Below are positions 1 to 7,980 of a stretch of 19,023 nucleotides of DNA, in pieces; within the stretch, counting starts at the first letter, position 1; every line of letters starts with the position of its first letter. A model generated the notes under the pieces. That model made no database searches and had not been told where the DNA came from. It saw only the letters and a program-made list of their open reading frames with translations. This DNA comes from JBBQZP01 sp038207585 (GTDB taxonomy: Bacteria; Pseudomonadota; Alphaproteobacteria; Rhodobacterales; Rhodobacteraceae): NCBI GenBank assembly GCA_038207585.1, contig JBBQZP010000051.1:1-19023 (forward strand), read 5' to 3'. Position numbers and translations under genes: made by a program.

Positions 1-101
1 CAGCGAACCCACGCCTTGTATCCTGAAACTTCCCGCCACTCTCGCAGCGCCCCGATCCTTCCGCTTCCGCGTCTCCGCTTCAACGTCGTCTCGGTGAGGG
101 C

Positions 102-130
102 TATCTACGGAGTGACGACCGGACCCGCAA
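102..130 (-). promoter_or_regulatory. Sigma-70-type promoter reading out of the left edge
   Basis: On the minus strand TTGCGG (125-130) and TAGATA (102-107) are separated by exactly 17 bp, with an AT-richer stretch just upstream (about 131-165). Downstream, positions 1-101 show no convincing reading frame on the minus strand and look like an untranslated leader. A strong promoter followed by a long non-coding leader is typical of rRNA operons, so this may drive an rrn operon lying left of the window; that is inference, since no rRNA sequence is visible here. Confidence 0.45.
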
Positions 131-180
131 GAGGGAAAAACGCCCGTTTTGACATTTTTCCGTCACACCCAACGATTACA

Positions 181-234
181 GGCGAATTTCGCCCGGCCCA
201 GCCTGCCCCACAAAGACCTTCCCTTGGGGCAGGC
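181..234 (-). terminator. Hairpin downstream of the amidohydrolase gene, possible terminator
   Basis: Positions 201-210 (GCCTGCCCCA) and 225-234 pair perfectly over 10 bp around a 14-nt loop, about 40 nt past the amidohydrolase stop codon. A second small palindrome, GGCGAA-T-TTCGCC, sits at 181-193. There is no U-run after the stem on the minus strand, so if this ends transcription it is not a canonical intrinsic terminator. Confidence 0.35.
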
Positions 235-240
235 AGCGAC

Positions 241-249
241 TTATCCACA
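241..249 (+). promoter_or_regulatory. Perfect DnaA-box sequence, single copy
   Basis: TTATCCACA at 241-249 matches the strict DnaA-box consensus exactly. No second box is visible nearby and there is no adjacent AT-rich unwinding region, so it does not look like an origin. It may be a lone DnaA regulatory site beside the leftward promoter, or chance. Confidence 0.3.
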
Positions 250-273
250 TGGTTTCAGCCGGTTGCTGCAGAA

Positions 274-1935
274 TCAGGCGAATCCTTGCGCTGCATGGGT
301 CACTTGCCCGCCGCAGATTGTCAGCGCGATTCCCGTCCGGCCCAGGGCATCGGGCGCAATCTTTTCGATATCGCCGTTGATCAGCACCAGATCGGCGGCC
401 AGTCCAACCGCAATGCGCCCCGTCACGTCTTCGCGGTGTGCGGCCCAGGCCCCGCCTGCGGTATAGGCATAAAGGCTGTCCATAAGCGACAGCCTCTCGT
501 CCCCTGCCCCGTCATAGGGGTGCCGCGTCAGGGCCGCCTGCAAGCCCCGCATCACCGATACATCCGTCACCGGCCAGTCGCTGGCATAGGCGATGGGCGC
601 ACCCGCATCGCGCAGCGTCTTCCAAAGATAGCCATCGGCCCAGCGGTCGCGCCCGATCACATCCATCGTCGGTTGCAGCGGGAAATCCATAGCACCGGGG
701 GGGTGTGGAGGTTGCAGGCTGGCCGTGATGCCCAAGGCGCCAAGCCGGGGCAAATCGGCGCGGTCGATCAGTTCGATATGCTCGATCCGGTGGCGGGCAT
801 CGCGGGGGCCGTTTGCCACGCGCGCAGCCTCATATCCGTCAATCGTGGTGCGCACGGCCCCGTCGCCAATAGCATGGACGGCGATCTGCAAGCCGCGCCG
901 GTCGATCTCGGTGCAGATTGCGTTAAAGCGGTCGGGTTCGAACAACGGGGTGGAGCGGTGGCCGGGCTGGCCGGGATAATCGCGCAGCATATAAGCGGTG
1001 CGGCTGTCGACCACGCCGTCCATGAACATCTTGACGAAGCCGCACTGCAGCCAGTCGTCGTTGAACTCGCGCGTCATAGCCTCGGCGCGGTCGAGTTCCG
1101 ACACCTCCATATGCGGCTTGAAGTGGAACGGCACCTTGACGCGCGCGGTCAGCCGCCCCTCGCGGCGCAACTCGGCCAGCAGGGCCAGCGTGTAGCGGTT
1201 GCCGTCCATATTCACCATTGAGGTGATGCCTTGGGCGGCACAATGCGCAAGGCCCGCCACGATCTTGGCCTTGTCGACCGCGCGTTCGGCGTCCGAGGGC
1301 CAGGGATCGGGTTCTGCCCCGGTCGCAATGCCAAGGTTCAGCCGCGCCTCGCCACCCAGCGCGATCACCGGGCCAAACGCTTCGAACTCACGCAGCTCAC
1401 CCGTCGCGGTGCCGTCGGGGGCCATCACCACCTCGTGCCCCGGCGGGGTGTTGTGCCCGTGCAGGATGCCCGCCGCCTGCAAGGCTGCCGTGTTGGCCCA
1501 GACGGTATGGTGATCATATGCCATCATTGCGATGGGGCGATCCGCCAGCACTGCATCCATATCCTGCCGCGTGACGGGATGATCCATCATGCCATAATCG
1601 GCCCCCTGCGCCATCAGCAAAGGCTTGTCGGGATTCGCCGCCGCATAGCTTGCAAAAGCCGCGCGCACAGCGTCCATGCCGCCGCGCCCGCCCAATTGCA
1701 GATGCGCAAGTTCCGCCCCGCCCAGAACCAGATGCAGATGGCTTTCCACGAACCCCGGCAAAAGCGTGCGTCCGCCCGCATCAATCACCCGGGTTTGCGC
1801 GCCGGCCATGCGCGCCACCTCGTCACCCCCCACCGCCACGATCCGGCCTGCGGCAAGCGCCACGCAACTGGCGCGGGGCAGGTCCTTATCCATCGTCAGA
1901 ACGCGGGCATTGCTCAGGATCATGTCTGGGGTCAT
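274..1935 (-). CDS. Amidohydrolase family protein (YtcJ-like, Amidohydro_3)
   Basis: A 553-residue metal-dependent hydrolase of the amidohydrolase superfamily, probably cleaving a C-N bond of an amide or cyclic substrate in the cytoplasm; the substrate cannot be read from sequence. The N-terminal beta-sandwich strand is followed by the metal-binding HLH motif (H66, H68) in LPGFVESHLHL. Then come a candidate bridging lysine in FVKMFMDG (K302), H354 in QIAVHAIGDG, RIEH (383-386) and the catalytic aspartate in YASDWPV (D453), ending with the composite C-terminal beta domain. This order and the length fit the YtcJ group. The ATG at 1933-1935 is preceded by GGAGAG about 9 nt upstream; a second in-frame ATG lies four codons in. 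The gene stands alone, divergent from the bactofilin gene across 227 bp. Confidence 0.88.
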   Translation of the reverse strand: MTPDMILSNARVLTMDKDLPRASCVALAAGRIVAVGGDEVARMAGAQTRVIDAGGRTLLPGFVESHLHLVLGGAELAHLQLGGRGGMDAVRAAFASYAAANPDKPLLMAQGADYGMMDHPVTRQDMDAVLADRPIAMMAYDHHTVWANTAALQAAGILHGHNTPPGHEVVMAPDGTATGELREFEAFGPVIALGGEARLNLGIATGAEPDPWPSDAERAVDKAKIVAGLAHCAAQGITSMVNMDGNRYTLALLAELRREGRLTARVKVPFHFKPHMEVSELDRAEAMTREFNDDWLQCGFVKMFMDGVVDSRTAYMLRDYPGQPGHRSTPLFEPDRFNAICTEIDRRGLQIAVHAIGDGAVRTTIDGYEAARVANGPRDARHRIEHIELIDRADLPRLGALGITASLQPPHPPGAMDFPLQPTMDVIGRDRWADGYLWKTLRDAGAPIAYASDWPVTDVSVMRGLQAALTRHPYDGAGDERLSLMDSLYAYTAGGAWAAHREDVTGRIAVGLAADLVLINGDIEKIAPDALGRTGIALTICGGQVTHAAQGFA

Positions 1936-2085
1936 TCGGGCGGGCTCTCCGGTTTGGCATCACTGGTCACGACTGCTGCACCCTACTCAGAGCGCGCGGC
2001 AGCCTACAACCCTTTCATGCCGCCGCGCAGCCGACCTTCTGGCAGGCTGATCTGGCGCAATTACGCCACCCTGCGACGCGCCCCC

Positions 2086-2115
2086 TTGACCGGGTCGCCT
2101 GCATCGCCCTTTATC
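2086..2115 (+). promoter_or_regulatory. Candidate bactofilin promoter
   Basis: TTGACC (2086-2091) lies 18 bp before TTTATC (2110-2115), about 48 nt upstream of the bactofilin ATG. The -35 box is good and the -10 box is poor, so this is a tentative call. The rest of the 1936-2162 gap shows no gene I recognise on either strand. Confidence 0.25.
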
Positions 2116-2162
2116 ATTCCGAACAATCCGCCCGCAAAAGCGGCGCTGAAAGGGTATGACCA

Positions 2163-2525
2163 ATGCAAAATACTTCGCCTGAAGCCACAACTCCGGCCCG
2201 GAGCAGCCAACCGGCCGGGCGGTCGGTGCTGGCTGCCGATCTTCGGATCAACGGCGATGTCACATCGCAGGGCACCATCGAACTCTTGGGCGAGATTGAC
2301 GGCAACTTGACCGCGCAATCCATCATCATCGGCACCGAAGGCCGCATCAAAGGCAGCATTTCCGCCGAAACAGTTGAAATCAAGGGCACGACCGAAGGCA
2401 AGATAAGCTGTGCCAACCTGACGTTGCGTGCATCGGCCAAGGTCAAGGCCGATGTCAGCTATACCGCCGTGATCATCGAAAGCGGGGCCACGGTCGAGGG
2501 GCGTTTCAACCGCCCCAAAGGCTAG
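2163..2525 (+). CDS. Bactofilin family polymer-forming protein
   Basis: A 120-residue bactofilin (DUF583). These proteins self-assemble without nucleotide into filaments at the inner membrane and recruit or position cell-wall enzymes. A flexible Thr/Pro/Ser-rich N-terminus (about residues 1-23) precedes a short right-handed beta-helix made of repeating turns such as GDVTSQGTIELLGEIDGNL, GRIKGSISAETVEIKGTTEG and ATVEGRF. The length is typical of a single-domain bactofilin. AAAGGG lies about 9 nt before the ATG. In many relatives the gene directly follows an M23 peptidase gene; none is present here, and the upstream gene points the other way. The stop codon overlaps the stop codon of the converging thioesterase gene. 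Confidence 0.9.
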   Translation: MQNTSPEATTPARSSQPAGRSVLAADLRINGDVTSQGTIELLGEIDGNLTAQSIIIGTEGRIKGSISAETVEIKGTTEGKISCANLTLRASAKVKADVSYTAVIIESGATVEGRFNRPKG

Positions 2526-2947
2526 GGGCGCGCCTGCGGGATCGAATAGGTCAGGCTGGCGCGGGCCACAGGTTCGGGCTGGCCTTGCGAAAAGATCAGC
2601 ACATCGCCGACCGCCAGCCTGCGGCCCAGTTTCAGAACCCGCGCCTCGGCCAGCAGATCCACACCCGCCGCAGGTTTTCGCAGGAAATCAATCGCGCAGT
2701 TGGTCGTCACCGCCAAGGCAACCGGGCCGATCCGTGACAGAATCGCCAGATACATCGCCACATCCGCCAGCCCGAACATCGCAGGCCCCGACACCGTACC
2801 TCCGGGCCGCAGGTGGTGCGCACCAACCTTCAGGCGCAGGGTCAGCCCGGCCTCATCCGCGCGCTCAACGGCGAAATCACCGGCGACCTGCGCAAAATCG
2901 CGCAGTAGGAATGTGGTCAGCGCATCGCACGTCATCAAAAGCGGCAT
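2522..2947 (-). CDS. PaaI-like hotdog-fold thioesterase
   Basis: About 141 residues with the hotdog fold of the PaaI/YbgC acyl-CoA thioesterases, which hydrolyse acyl- or aryl-CoA in the cytoplasm. Recognition rests on RPGGTVSGPAMFGLADVAMY (48-67), where the helix carries the candidate catalytic aspartate D62, and on the following TTNCAIDFLRKPA and ARVLKLGRRLAVGDV strands. Three in-frame ATGs compete (2953, 2947, 2935). I chose 2947 because GGGGG sits 8 nt upstream of it but only 2-3 nt from the first. The gene diverges from the crotonase gene with a gap of 58 bp, so both may act on related CoA thioesters; the substrate is unknown. Confidence 0.82.
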   Translation of the reverse strand: MPLLMTCDALTTFLLRDFAQVAGDFAVERADEAGLTLRLKVGAHHLRPGGTVSGPAMFGLADVAMYLAILSRIGPVALAVTTNCAIDFLRKPAAGVDLLAEARVLKLGRRLAVGDVLIFSQGQPEPVARASLTYSIPQARP

Positions 2948-3005
2948 GGTCATTTCCCCCGTTCCGGTGCAGCCTAGACTTTCCGCAATGCCAAGGACAA
3001 TCAAG

Positions 3006-3818
3006 ATGACCCACCCCGCCCTGCCTGATGAGACGCTGGTTCTGCGTGAAGATATCGGTGCCGTAACACGGCTGACGCTGAACGCGCCGGGGCGGCTGAA
3101 TGCGTTGTCGGATGCGATGCTGGCGGCCATGGCGGCACAATTCACGGCTCTGGCCACTGACCGCAACGCGCGCGTGGTGATCCTGCGCGCGGCGGGCAAG
3201 GCGTTTTGTGCAGGCCATGACCTGAAGGAAATGCAGGCCGCCCGTGCCACCCCGGATAACGGTGCCGCCTATTTCGCCGATCTTTTCACCCGCTGCGGCG
3301 CGCTGATGCAGATGATCCCCGCCCTGCCCCAACCGGTGATTGCCGAAGTGCAGGGCATCGCCACCGCCGCAGGGTGCCAGTTGGTTGCCTCCTGCGATAT
3401 GGCCGTTGCTGCGTCAGGCGTGAAATTCGGCGTGAACGGGGTGAATATCGGCCTCTTCTGCTCTACCCCAATGGTCGCGCTCAGCCGCAATGTGCCGACG
3501 AAGATCGCGTTCGAAATGTTGACGACGGGCCAGTTCATAAACGCCGAACGCGCCGCCGAAGTGGGACTGGTGAACTGGGTCGTGCCACATGACGCGCTTG
3601 CGGCGGAAACGCTGGCTTTGGCGCAAACTGTGGCCTCCAAGCTGACCGCCGCCGTGAAAATCGGCAAATCCGCATTTTACGCGCAGCTTGGATTGCCGCT
3701 TGACCAGGCTTACGCGCATGCAGGCGCGGTGATGGTTGAAAACATGCTGTGGCGCGACACCGACGAAGGCATCGCCGCTTTCCTTGAAAAGCGCGCGCCC
3801 GATTGGCCCAAGGCTTGA
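3006..3818 (+). CDS. Enoyl-CoA hydratase/isomerase family protein (ECHDC3-like)
   Basis: A 270-residue crotonase-fold protein. The CoA and oxyanion-hole segment is clear (VVILRAAGKAFCAGHDLKEM, 57-76), as is the second oxyanion segment (EVQGIATAAGCQLVASCDMA, 114-133). The two glutamates that perform hydration in classical crotonases are absent: Q125 stands where E144 of rat crotonase falls, and G145 in FGVNGVNIG where E164 falls. The NIGLFCSTPMVALSR segment is typical of the ECHDC3 group, whose reaction is poorly defined. I therefore would not assign beta-oxidation hydratase activity. The ATG at 3006 is chosen because AAGGA lies 7 nt upstream and the family N-terminus begins here. The MFS gene follows after 60 bp and may be co-transcribed. 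Confidence 0.85.
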   Translation: MTHPALPDETLVLREDIGAVTRLTLNAPGRLNALSDAMLAAMAAQFTALATDRNARVVILRAAGKAFCAGHDLKEMQAARATPDNGAAYFADLFTRCGALMQMIPALPQPVIAEVQGIATAAGCQLVASCDMAVAASGVKFGVNGVNIGLFCSTPMVALSRNVPTKIAFEMLTTGQFINAERAAEVGLVNWVVPHDALAAETLALAQTVASKLTAAVKIGKSAFYAQLGLPLDQAYAHAGAVMVENMLWRDTDEGIAAFLEKRAPDWPKA

Positions 3819-3878
3819 CCCTGCCCCGCGACTGAGACATTTCCATCCCAGAGGGGCAATCGGCCCCAAGGCATTCCG

Positions 3879-5306
3879 ATGGCATTTGATACCTTTCGCC
3901 AGACCGTCCGCAGCCGCGCGACGCCGCTGATCGTGGCGACGGCGCTGTTCATGGAAAATCTGGATGCCAGCGTGCTGTCGACCTCGTTGCCGCAAATCGC
4001 CCAGGATCTGAACACGGACCCAATTCGCCTGAAACTGGCGCTGACCTCATACCTTCTGGCGCTTGCGATCTTTATCCCGGCGTCTGGCTGGGCCGCCGAC
4101 CGTTTTCGCGCGCGCCGGGTGTTCCGCGCGGCAATTCTGGTGTTTGCTGCGGGGTCGATTGCCTGCGCTTTGTCCACGTCCCTGCCCGAGTTGATCGCCG
4201 CGCGCATCCTGCAAGGCATCGGCGGGTCGATGATGGTGCCGGTGGGTCGACTGATCGTGCTGCGCGCCACGCCGAAAGCGGGGCTGGTGGGTGCATTGGC
4301 GTGGCTGACCGTTCCTGCGCTACTTGGCCCCGTGATGGGGCCGCCCTTGGGCGGGTTCATAACCACCTATTTCGACTGGCGCTGGATCTTCTGGATCAAC
4401 ATTCCCATCGCCGTGCTGGGCATCTCGCTGGTGTCCGCCTTCATCCCGAAACTGCCCCCCGCCCCGCCGGTGCAGTTCGACACGCTGGGGTTCCTGCTGA
4501 TCGGCCCCGGATTGGCCAGCAGCCTGACCGGGCTGACCTTGGCCGGGGTCGGCCTTGCCTCGCCCCCGGTGGTTGCCACGATGATCATCGGCGGGGTGAT
4601 CTTGATCGCACTTTACATCCGCCACGCGCTGCGGGTGCCCGCTCCCTTGGTTGACCTGCGGCTGATGAAACTTGCGACCTTCCGCCTGTGCGCCACGGCG
4701 GGCACGTTCTTTCGCGTCGGGTCTGGCGCGTTGCCGTTCCTGCTGCCGCTTCTGTTCCAGCTTGGCTTCGGGTTGTCGGCGTTCCAATCGGGGATGCTGA
4801 CCTTTGCATCAGGCTTTGGCGCGCTGTTGATGAAGTTCGTGGCGCAACCCCTGCTGCGCCGCTTTGGCTTTCGCCGCGTGCTGATCTGGAACGCGGTCAT
4901 TTCGGCATTGTTCATTCTGACCCCCGCATTCTTCACGCCGCAGACGCCTTACATCGTGATGGTCAGTCTGCTGTTCATGGGCGGCATCTCGCGCTCGCTT
5001 CAGTTCACCTCGATGAACGCGATGGCCTATGACGAGGTAGAGCCCGCCCGCCTTGGCAGTGCCACCAGCTTCAACGCGGTGCTGCAGCAACTGTCGTCCT
5101 CGATCGGCATCACCGTCGCCGCCTTCGCGCTTGAGGCGATGCAGGCGGTTTACGGCGGCGCCAGCCTTGACCTCGCGCATTTCCCGGCGGTGTTCATGCT
5201 GATGTCGGCACTGTCGCTGGGTGCTGCCCTTGGGTTCACACGCCTGTCACCGCGCGCGGGGGCCTCAATGCTGGTGACAGACAAAGCCGCGCCTCAGACG
5301 CCGTAA
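3879..5306 (+). CDS. MFS transporter, DHA2 (EmrB/QacA-like) type
   Basis: A 475-residue inner-membrane major facilitator, strongly hydrophobic throughout with roughly 12-14 membrane segments. The first helix carries NLDASVLSTSLPQIAQDL, the characteristic first-helix signature of the DHA2 multidrug family. Next come the DRFRARRVFR loop (motif A position) and the motif C-like helix with GPVMGPPLGGFITTYFDWRW. Such carriers export drugs or amphiphiles with proton exchange; the substrate here is unknown. AAGG lies about 8 nt before the ATG. A small GGGGC/GCCCC inverted repeat sits in the 60-bp gap after the crotonase gene. The 3' end overlaps the converging carboxypeptidase gene by 13 bp. Confidence 0.87.
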   Translation: MAFDTFRQTVRSRATPLIVATALFMENLDASVLSTSLPQIAQDLNTDPIRLKLALTSYLLALAIFIPASGWAADRFRARRVFRAAILVFAAGSIACALSTSLPELIAARILQGIGGSMMVPVGRLIVLRATPKAGLVGALAWLTVPALLGPVMGPPLGGFITTYFDWRWIFWINIPIAVLGISLVSAFIPKLPPAPPVQFDTLGFLLIGPGLASSLTGLTLAGVGLASPPVVATMIIGGVILIALYIRHALRVPAPLVDLRLMKLATFRLCATAGTFFRVGSGALPFLLPLLFQLGFGLSAFQSGMLTFASGFGALLMKFVAQPLLRRFGFRRVLIWNAVISALFILTPAFFTPQTPYIVMVSLLFMGGISRSLQFTSMNAMAYDEVEPARLGSATSFNAVLQQLSSSIGITVAAFALEAMQAVYGGASLDLAHFPAVFMLMSALSLGAALGFTRLSPRAGASMLVTDKAAPQTP

Positions 5307-6763
5307 ATTCCGCGAAACTTGGCTTCCAGATAATCCAGCAGCGGCCCTTCATGCGGATCAAACCCGCAAGCAAGCGCCACCGTCTCGCGCGGGGTCCGCA
5401 GGCCGCCATGCCGTTGCAGGTTCTCGCGCAGCCAAGCCGTTGCCGACGAAGGATCGCCCTTCGCCAGTTGCGCATCCAGATCCGGCACCGCCGCGCGCAA
5501 AGCCTGATGCAGGCAGCCTGCATAGACATTGCCAAGCGTATAGGTCGGGAAATACCCGAACAGCCCGACCGACCAATGCACATCCTGCAACATGCCCTGC
5601 GACGGACGCGGCACAGCAACGCCAAAATCAGCCAGAAAGCGGTCATTCCAGGCGGCCTCAAGATCAGCCACAGCCAGATCGCCCGAGAGCAAAGCGCGCT
5701 CCAGATCAAAGCGCAGCATGACATGCAGATTATACTGCAACTCGTCCGATTCCGTGCGGATGAAGCCGGGGGCAACCCGGTTCACGGTGCCATAGAACGC
5801 CTGCGCATCAAGACCAAAGTCGCCAAACCGCGCCACCATCTGCCCGTGCAACCAGCCGGTAAAGGCCCGGCCGCGCGCCATCTGATTCTCGTAAATCCGG
5901 CTTTGGCTTTCGTGCACGCCCATCGACACGCCAGCCCCCAAAGGCGTCATCGCATAGCCCGCATCAATGCCTTGTTCATAGCAGGCATGCCCGACCTCGT
6001 GGATGGTGGAATAAAGGCAATTGAATGGATCACCCTCTACCACCCGCGTCGTGATCCGCACATCAGCGCCCGAGCCGGACGAAAACGGATGCACCGCCAG
6101 ATCAATCCGCCCGCGCGCGAAATCATAGCCGAACGCCTCCGCCACATCACGCGACAAGGCAAGCTGGCCCTCTGCCGCAAAGCCGCCCTGCAAAGGTGCG
6201 GGCTGATGCGCCGCGCCCAGCACATCGGCGCGCAAGGCCACCAAGCGGGGCCGCATCGCGTCGAACATCGCGCCCAGGCTGGCAGCCGTAGCGCCGGGTT
6301 CGTAATCATCAATCAGTGCATCATAAAGATCGCCGCCCGCCGCCAGATGCGCCGCCTCCTCGCGCTTCAGGCGCACGACATCCGCCAAAGTCGGCAGAAA
6401 TGCCGCCACATCCTCGCCCGCCCGCGCGCCCGCCCAGACGCCCTGCGCCACCGACGTCACCCGCGCCAGCTCCTGCGCCAGACGCCCCGGAACCTTGACC
6501 GACCGGGCATAGCTGCGCGCAATGTGGCGCAGTTGTGCGCGCCCCGCGTCATCCTCAGCCACCGCCGCCGCCAGCCATACCCCCAACCGAGGGTCACTGC
6601 GCCGTGCGTGCAGCACGCCCTCGATTGCCGACATCTCCTCGCCGCGCTGATCGGCAGCACCACGCGGCATCATCGTTTCCTGATCCCAGCCCAATCGCCC
6701 CGCCACCTGCGCCAGCGCTTCCGTCTCACGCTGGAACGCCATCAGATCGGTGTAAACGCTCAT
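5294..6763 (-). CDS. Carboxypeptidase M32 (Taq/thermostable carboxypeptidase family)
   Basis: A 489-residue cytoplasmic zinc metallocarboxypeptidase, which removes C-terminal residues from peptides. The HEXXH motif is HEVGH (255-259), with E256 as general base. The third zinc ligand is expected in the M32-specific HESQSR motif (283-288, E284). The later conserved IRTESDELQYNLHVMLRFD block is also present. Length and the all-helical composition fit the family (about 490-510). The start at 6763 gives the usual MSVYTDLMAF N-terminus and overlaps the stop of the upstream heme A synthase gene as ATGA, indicating co-transcription and probable translational coupling. Confidence 0.93.
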   Translation of the reverse strand: MSVYTDLMAFQRETEALAQVAGRLGWDQETMMPRGAADQRGEEMSAIEGVLHARRSDPRLGVWLAAAVAEDDAGRAQLRHIARSYARSVKVPGRLAQELARVTSVAQGVWAGARAGEDVAAFLPTLADVVRLKREEAAHLAAGGDLYDALIDDYEPGATAASLGAMFDAMRPRLVALRADVLGAAHQPAPLQGGFAAEGQLALSRDVAEAFGYDFARGRIDLAVHPFSSGSGADVRITTRVVEGDPFNCLYSTIHEVGHACYEQGIDAGYAMTPLGAGVSMGVHESQSRIYENQMARGRAFTGWLHGQMVARFGDFGLDAQAFYGTVNRVAPGFIRTESDELQYNLHVMLRFDLERALLSGDLAVADLEAAWNDRFLADFGVAVPRPSQGMLQDVHWSVGLFGYFPTYTLGNVYAGCLHQALRAAVPDLDAQLAKGDPSSATAWLRENLQRHGGLRTPRETVALACGFDPHEGPLLDYLEAKFRGIYGV

Positions 6764-7911
6764 GCCGTGCCCGCCCGGATTGACCCTGCGATGGGATATT
6801 GCGCCAGATAGCGCGCCCGCAGGATCAGCACCCACAACAGCACCGCCCCCACCTGATGCGTGATCGCAATATGCACCTGCGCGCCGGACAGTGCCGTAAA
6901 AATGCCCAGCGCCATCTGTGCGACCAGCATCGCCATCACCGCGTTGAAGGCCACCCGAGTCGCACCGTAAGCCGACTGCCGCCCACGCAGCCAGACCACC
7001 ACGCCAAAGGCGAACAGCACATACCCCGACATCCGGTGAATGAACTGCACCAGCCCCGGATTCTCAAAGAACGCAGCCCACAAAGGCCGCCCCGGCACAT
7101 AGAACGCATCCGCCGGAAAAAACTGCCCGTTCATCAGGGGCCAGGTCGGAAACCCGCGCCCGGCATCAATGCCCGCCACCAAAGCGCCCAGCAATATCTG
7201 CAGGAATGCAAAATGCATCAGCCCCGTCGAAAGCCCGAACAGCTTTGCATCCTTGCCCCGCCGCGCCTGAATAAGCATCGTCTCGGGCCGACCCAAAAGC
7301 AGCACAAACCACGCAATGAACCCCAGAATGATGAAGGCAAGGCCCAGATGGGTGGCCAGCCGGTATGACGCCACATCAACCGCAGCGCCCGAAAGCCCCG
7401 ACGACACCATCCACCAGCCAATCGCACCCTGCGCACCGCCCAGCACTCCAATCAGCAAAAGCCGCCCGATCCAGCCCACGGGGATTTTGCGCGCAACCAG
7501 AAAGCCCACAAACCCGGCAGCCCAGACCAGACCAATCGCCCGCCCCAACTGCCGGTGCCCCCATTCCCACCAATAGATGGTCTGAAAGGCATCAAGGCTC
7601 ATCCCCTTGTTCTGCAACTGGTATTCCGGGCTTGCCTGATATTTCGCAAACTCCGATTGCCAGTCGGCGGCGTTCAGGGGGGGCAGCGCGCCCATCAAGG
7701 GCCGCCATTCGGTAATCGAAAGGCCCGAATCCGTCAGCCGGGTCAACCCACCAACCATGATCATCGCCACGACCATCAGGAACAGCGCCACCAGCCACAG
7801 CCGGATCGCCCCCCGCGCCCCCCCGGTGCCCCGGTCGATCCGGCCCACCTGCGGCACCACCACCTTTGCGGGGCTTGCCACCTCTTCGAACACATTGCGC
7901 TTGCCTGCCAT
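6760..7911 (-). CDS. ctaA: Heme A synthase (Cox15/CtaA)
   Basis: A 383-residue inner-membrane enzyme that oxidises the C8 methyl of heme O to a formyl group, giving heme A for aa3-type cytochrome c oxidase. About eight membrane helices are visible in two four-helix halves. The heme-ligand and conserved histidines are H119 (WWEWGHRQLGR), H188 (ATHLGLAF), H292 (FIHRMSGY) and H352 (ITHQVGAV). The family motifs GGLTRLTDSGLSITEW (54-69) and GIDAGRGFPTWPLMNGQFFP (247-266) are intact. Start chosen at 7911 because AGGAGG lies 5 nt upstream; two ATGs further up (7938, 7935) lack such a site. It is translationally coupled to the M32 peptidase gene, with no obvious functional link. Confidence 0.95.
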   Translation of the reverse strand: MAGKRNVFEEVASPAKVVVPQVGRIDRGTGGARGAIRLWLVALFLMVVAMIMVGGLTRLTDSGLSITEWRPLMGALPPLNAADWQSEFAKYQASPEYQLQNKGMSLDAFQTIYWWEWGHRQLGRAIGLVWAAGFVGFLVARKIPVGWIGRLLLIGVLGGAQGAIGWWMVSSGLSGAAVDVASYRLATHLGLAFIILGFIAWFVLLLGRPETMLIQARRGKDAKLFGLSTGLMHFAFLQILLGALVAGIDAGRGFPTWPLMNGQFFPADAFYVPGRPLWAAFFENPGLVQFIHRMSGYVLFAFGVVVWLRGRQSAYGATRVAFNAVMAMLVAQMALGIFTALSGAQVHIAITHQVGAVLLWVLILRARYLAQYPIAGSIRAGTA

Positions 7912-7935
7912 GCGGGCCTCCTGACGTTGCCGCAT

Positions 7936-7964
7936 CATCTACGCCGCCGCGCCCATCGCTTCAA
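7936..7964 (-). promoter_or_regulatory. Promoter of the heme A synthase-M32 operon
   Basis: TTGAAG (7959-7964) and TAGATG (7936-7941) lie 17 bp apart on the minus strand, placing a start site near 7929 and leaving a short leader with a strong ribosome binding site. It lies just past the end of the VOC pseudogene, so the operon does not depend on transcription from trmJ. Confidence 0.5.
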
Positions 7965-7980
7965 GCCCGCCCCCTGTTCG

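Noticed and set aside
148..176. TTGACA on the plus strand at 148-153 as a promoter
   Set aside because: No acceptable -10 box is found at 16-18 bp, and no plus-strand gene follows for 2 kb.
16..1221. Open frame of 401 codons on the plus strand opposite the amidohydrolase gene
   Set aside because: No domain is recognisable, and the opposite strand carries intact catalytic motifs.
5351..6811. Open frame of 486 codons on the plus strand opposite the M32 carboxypeptidase gene
   Set aside because: Composition (Arg/His/Gln-rich) and its exact antisense position mark it as a shadow of a well-supported gene.
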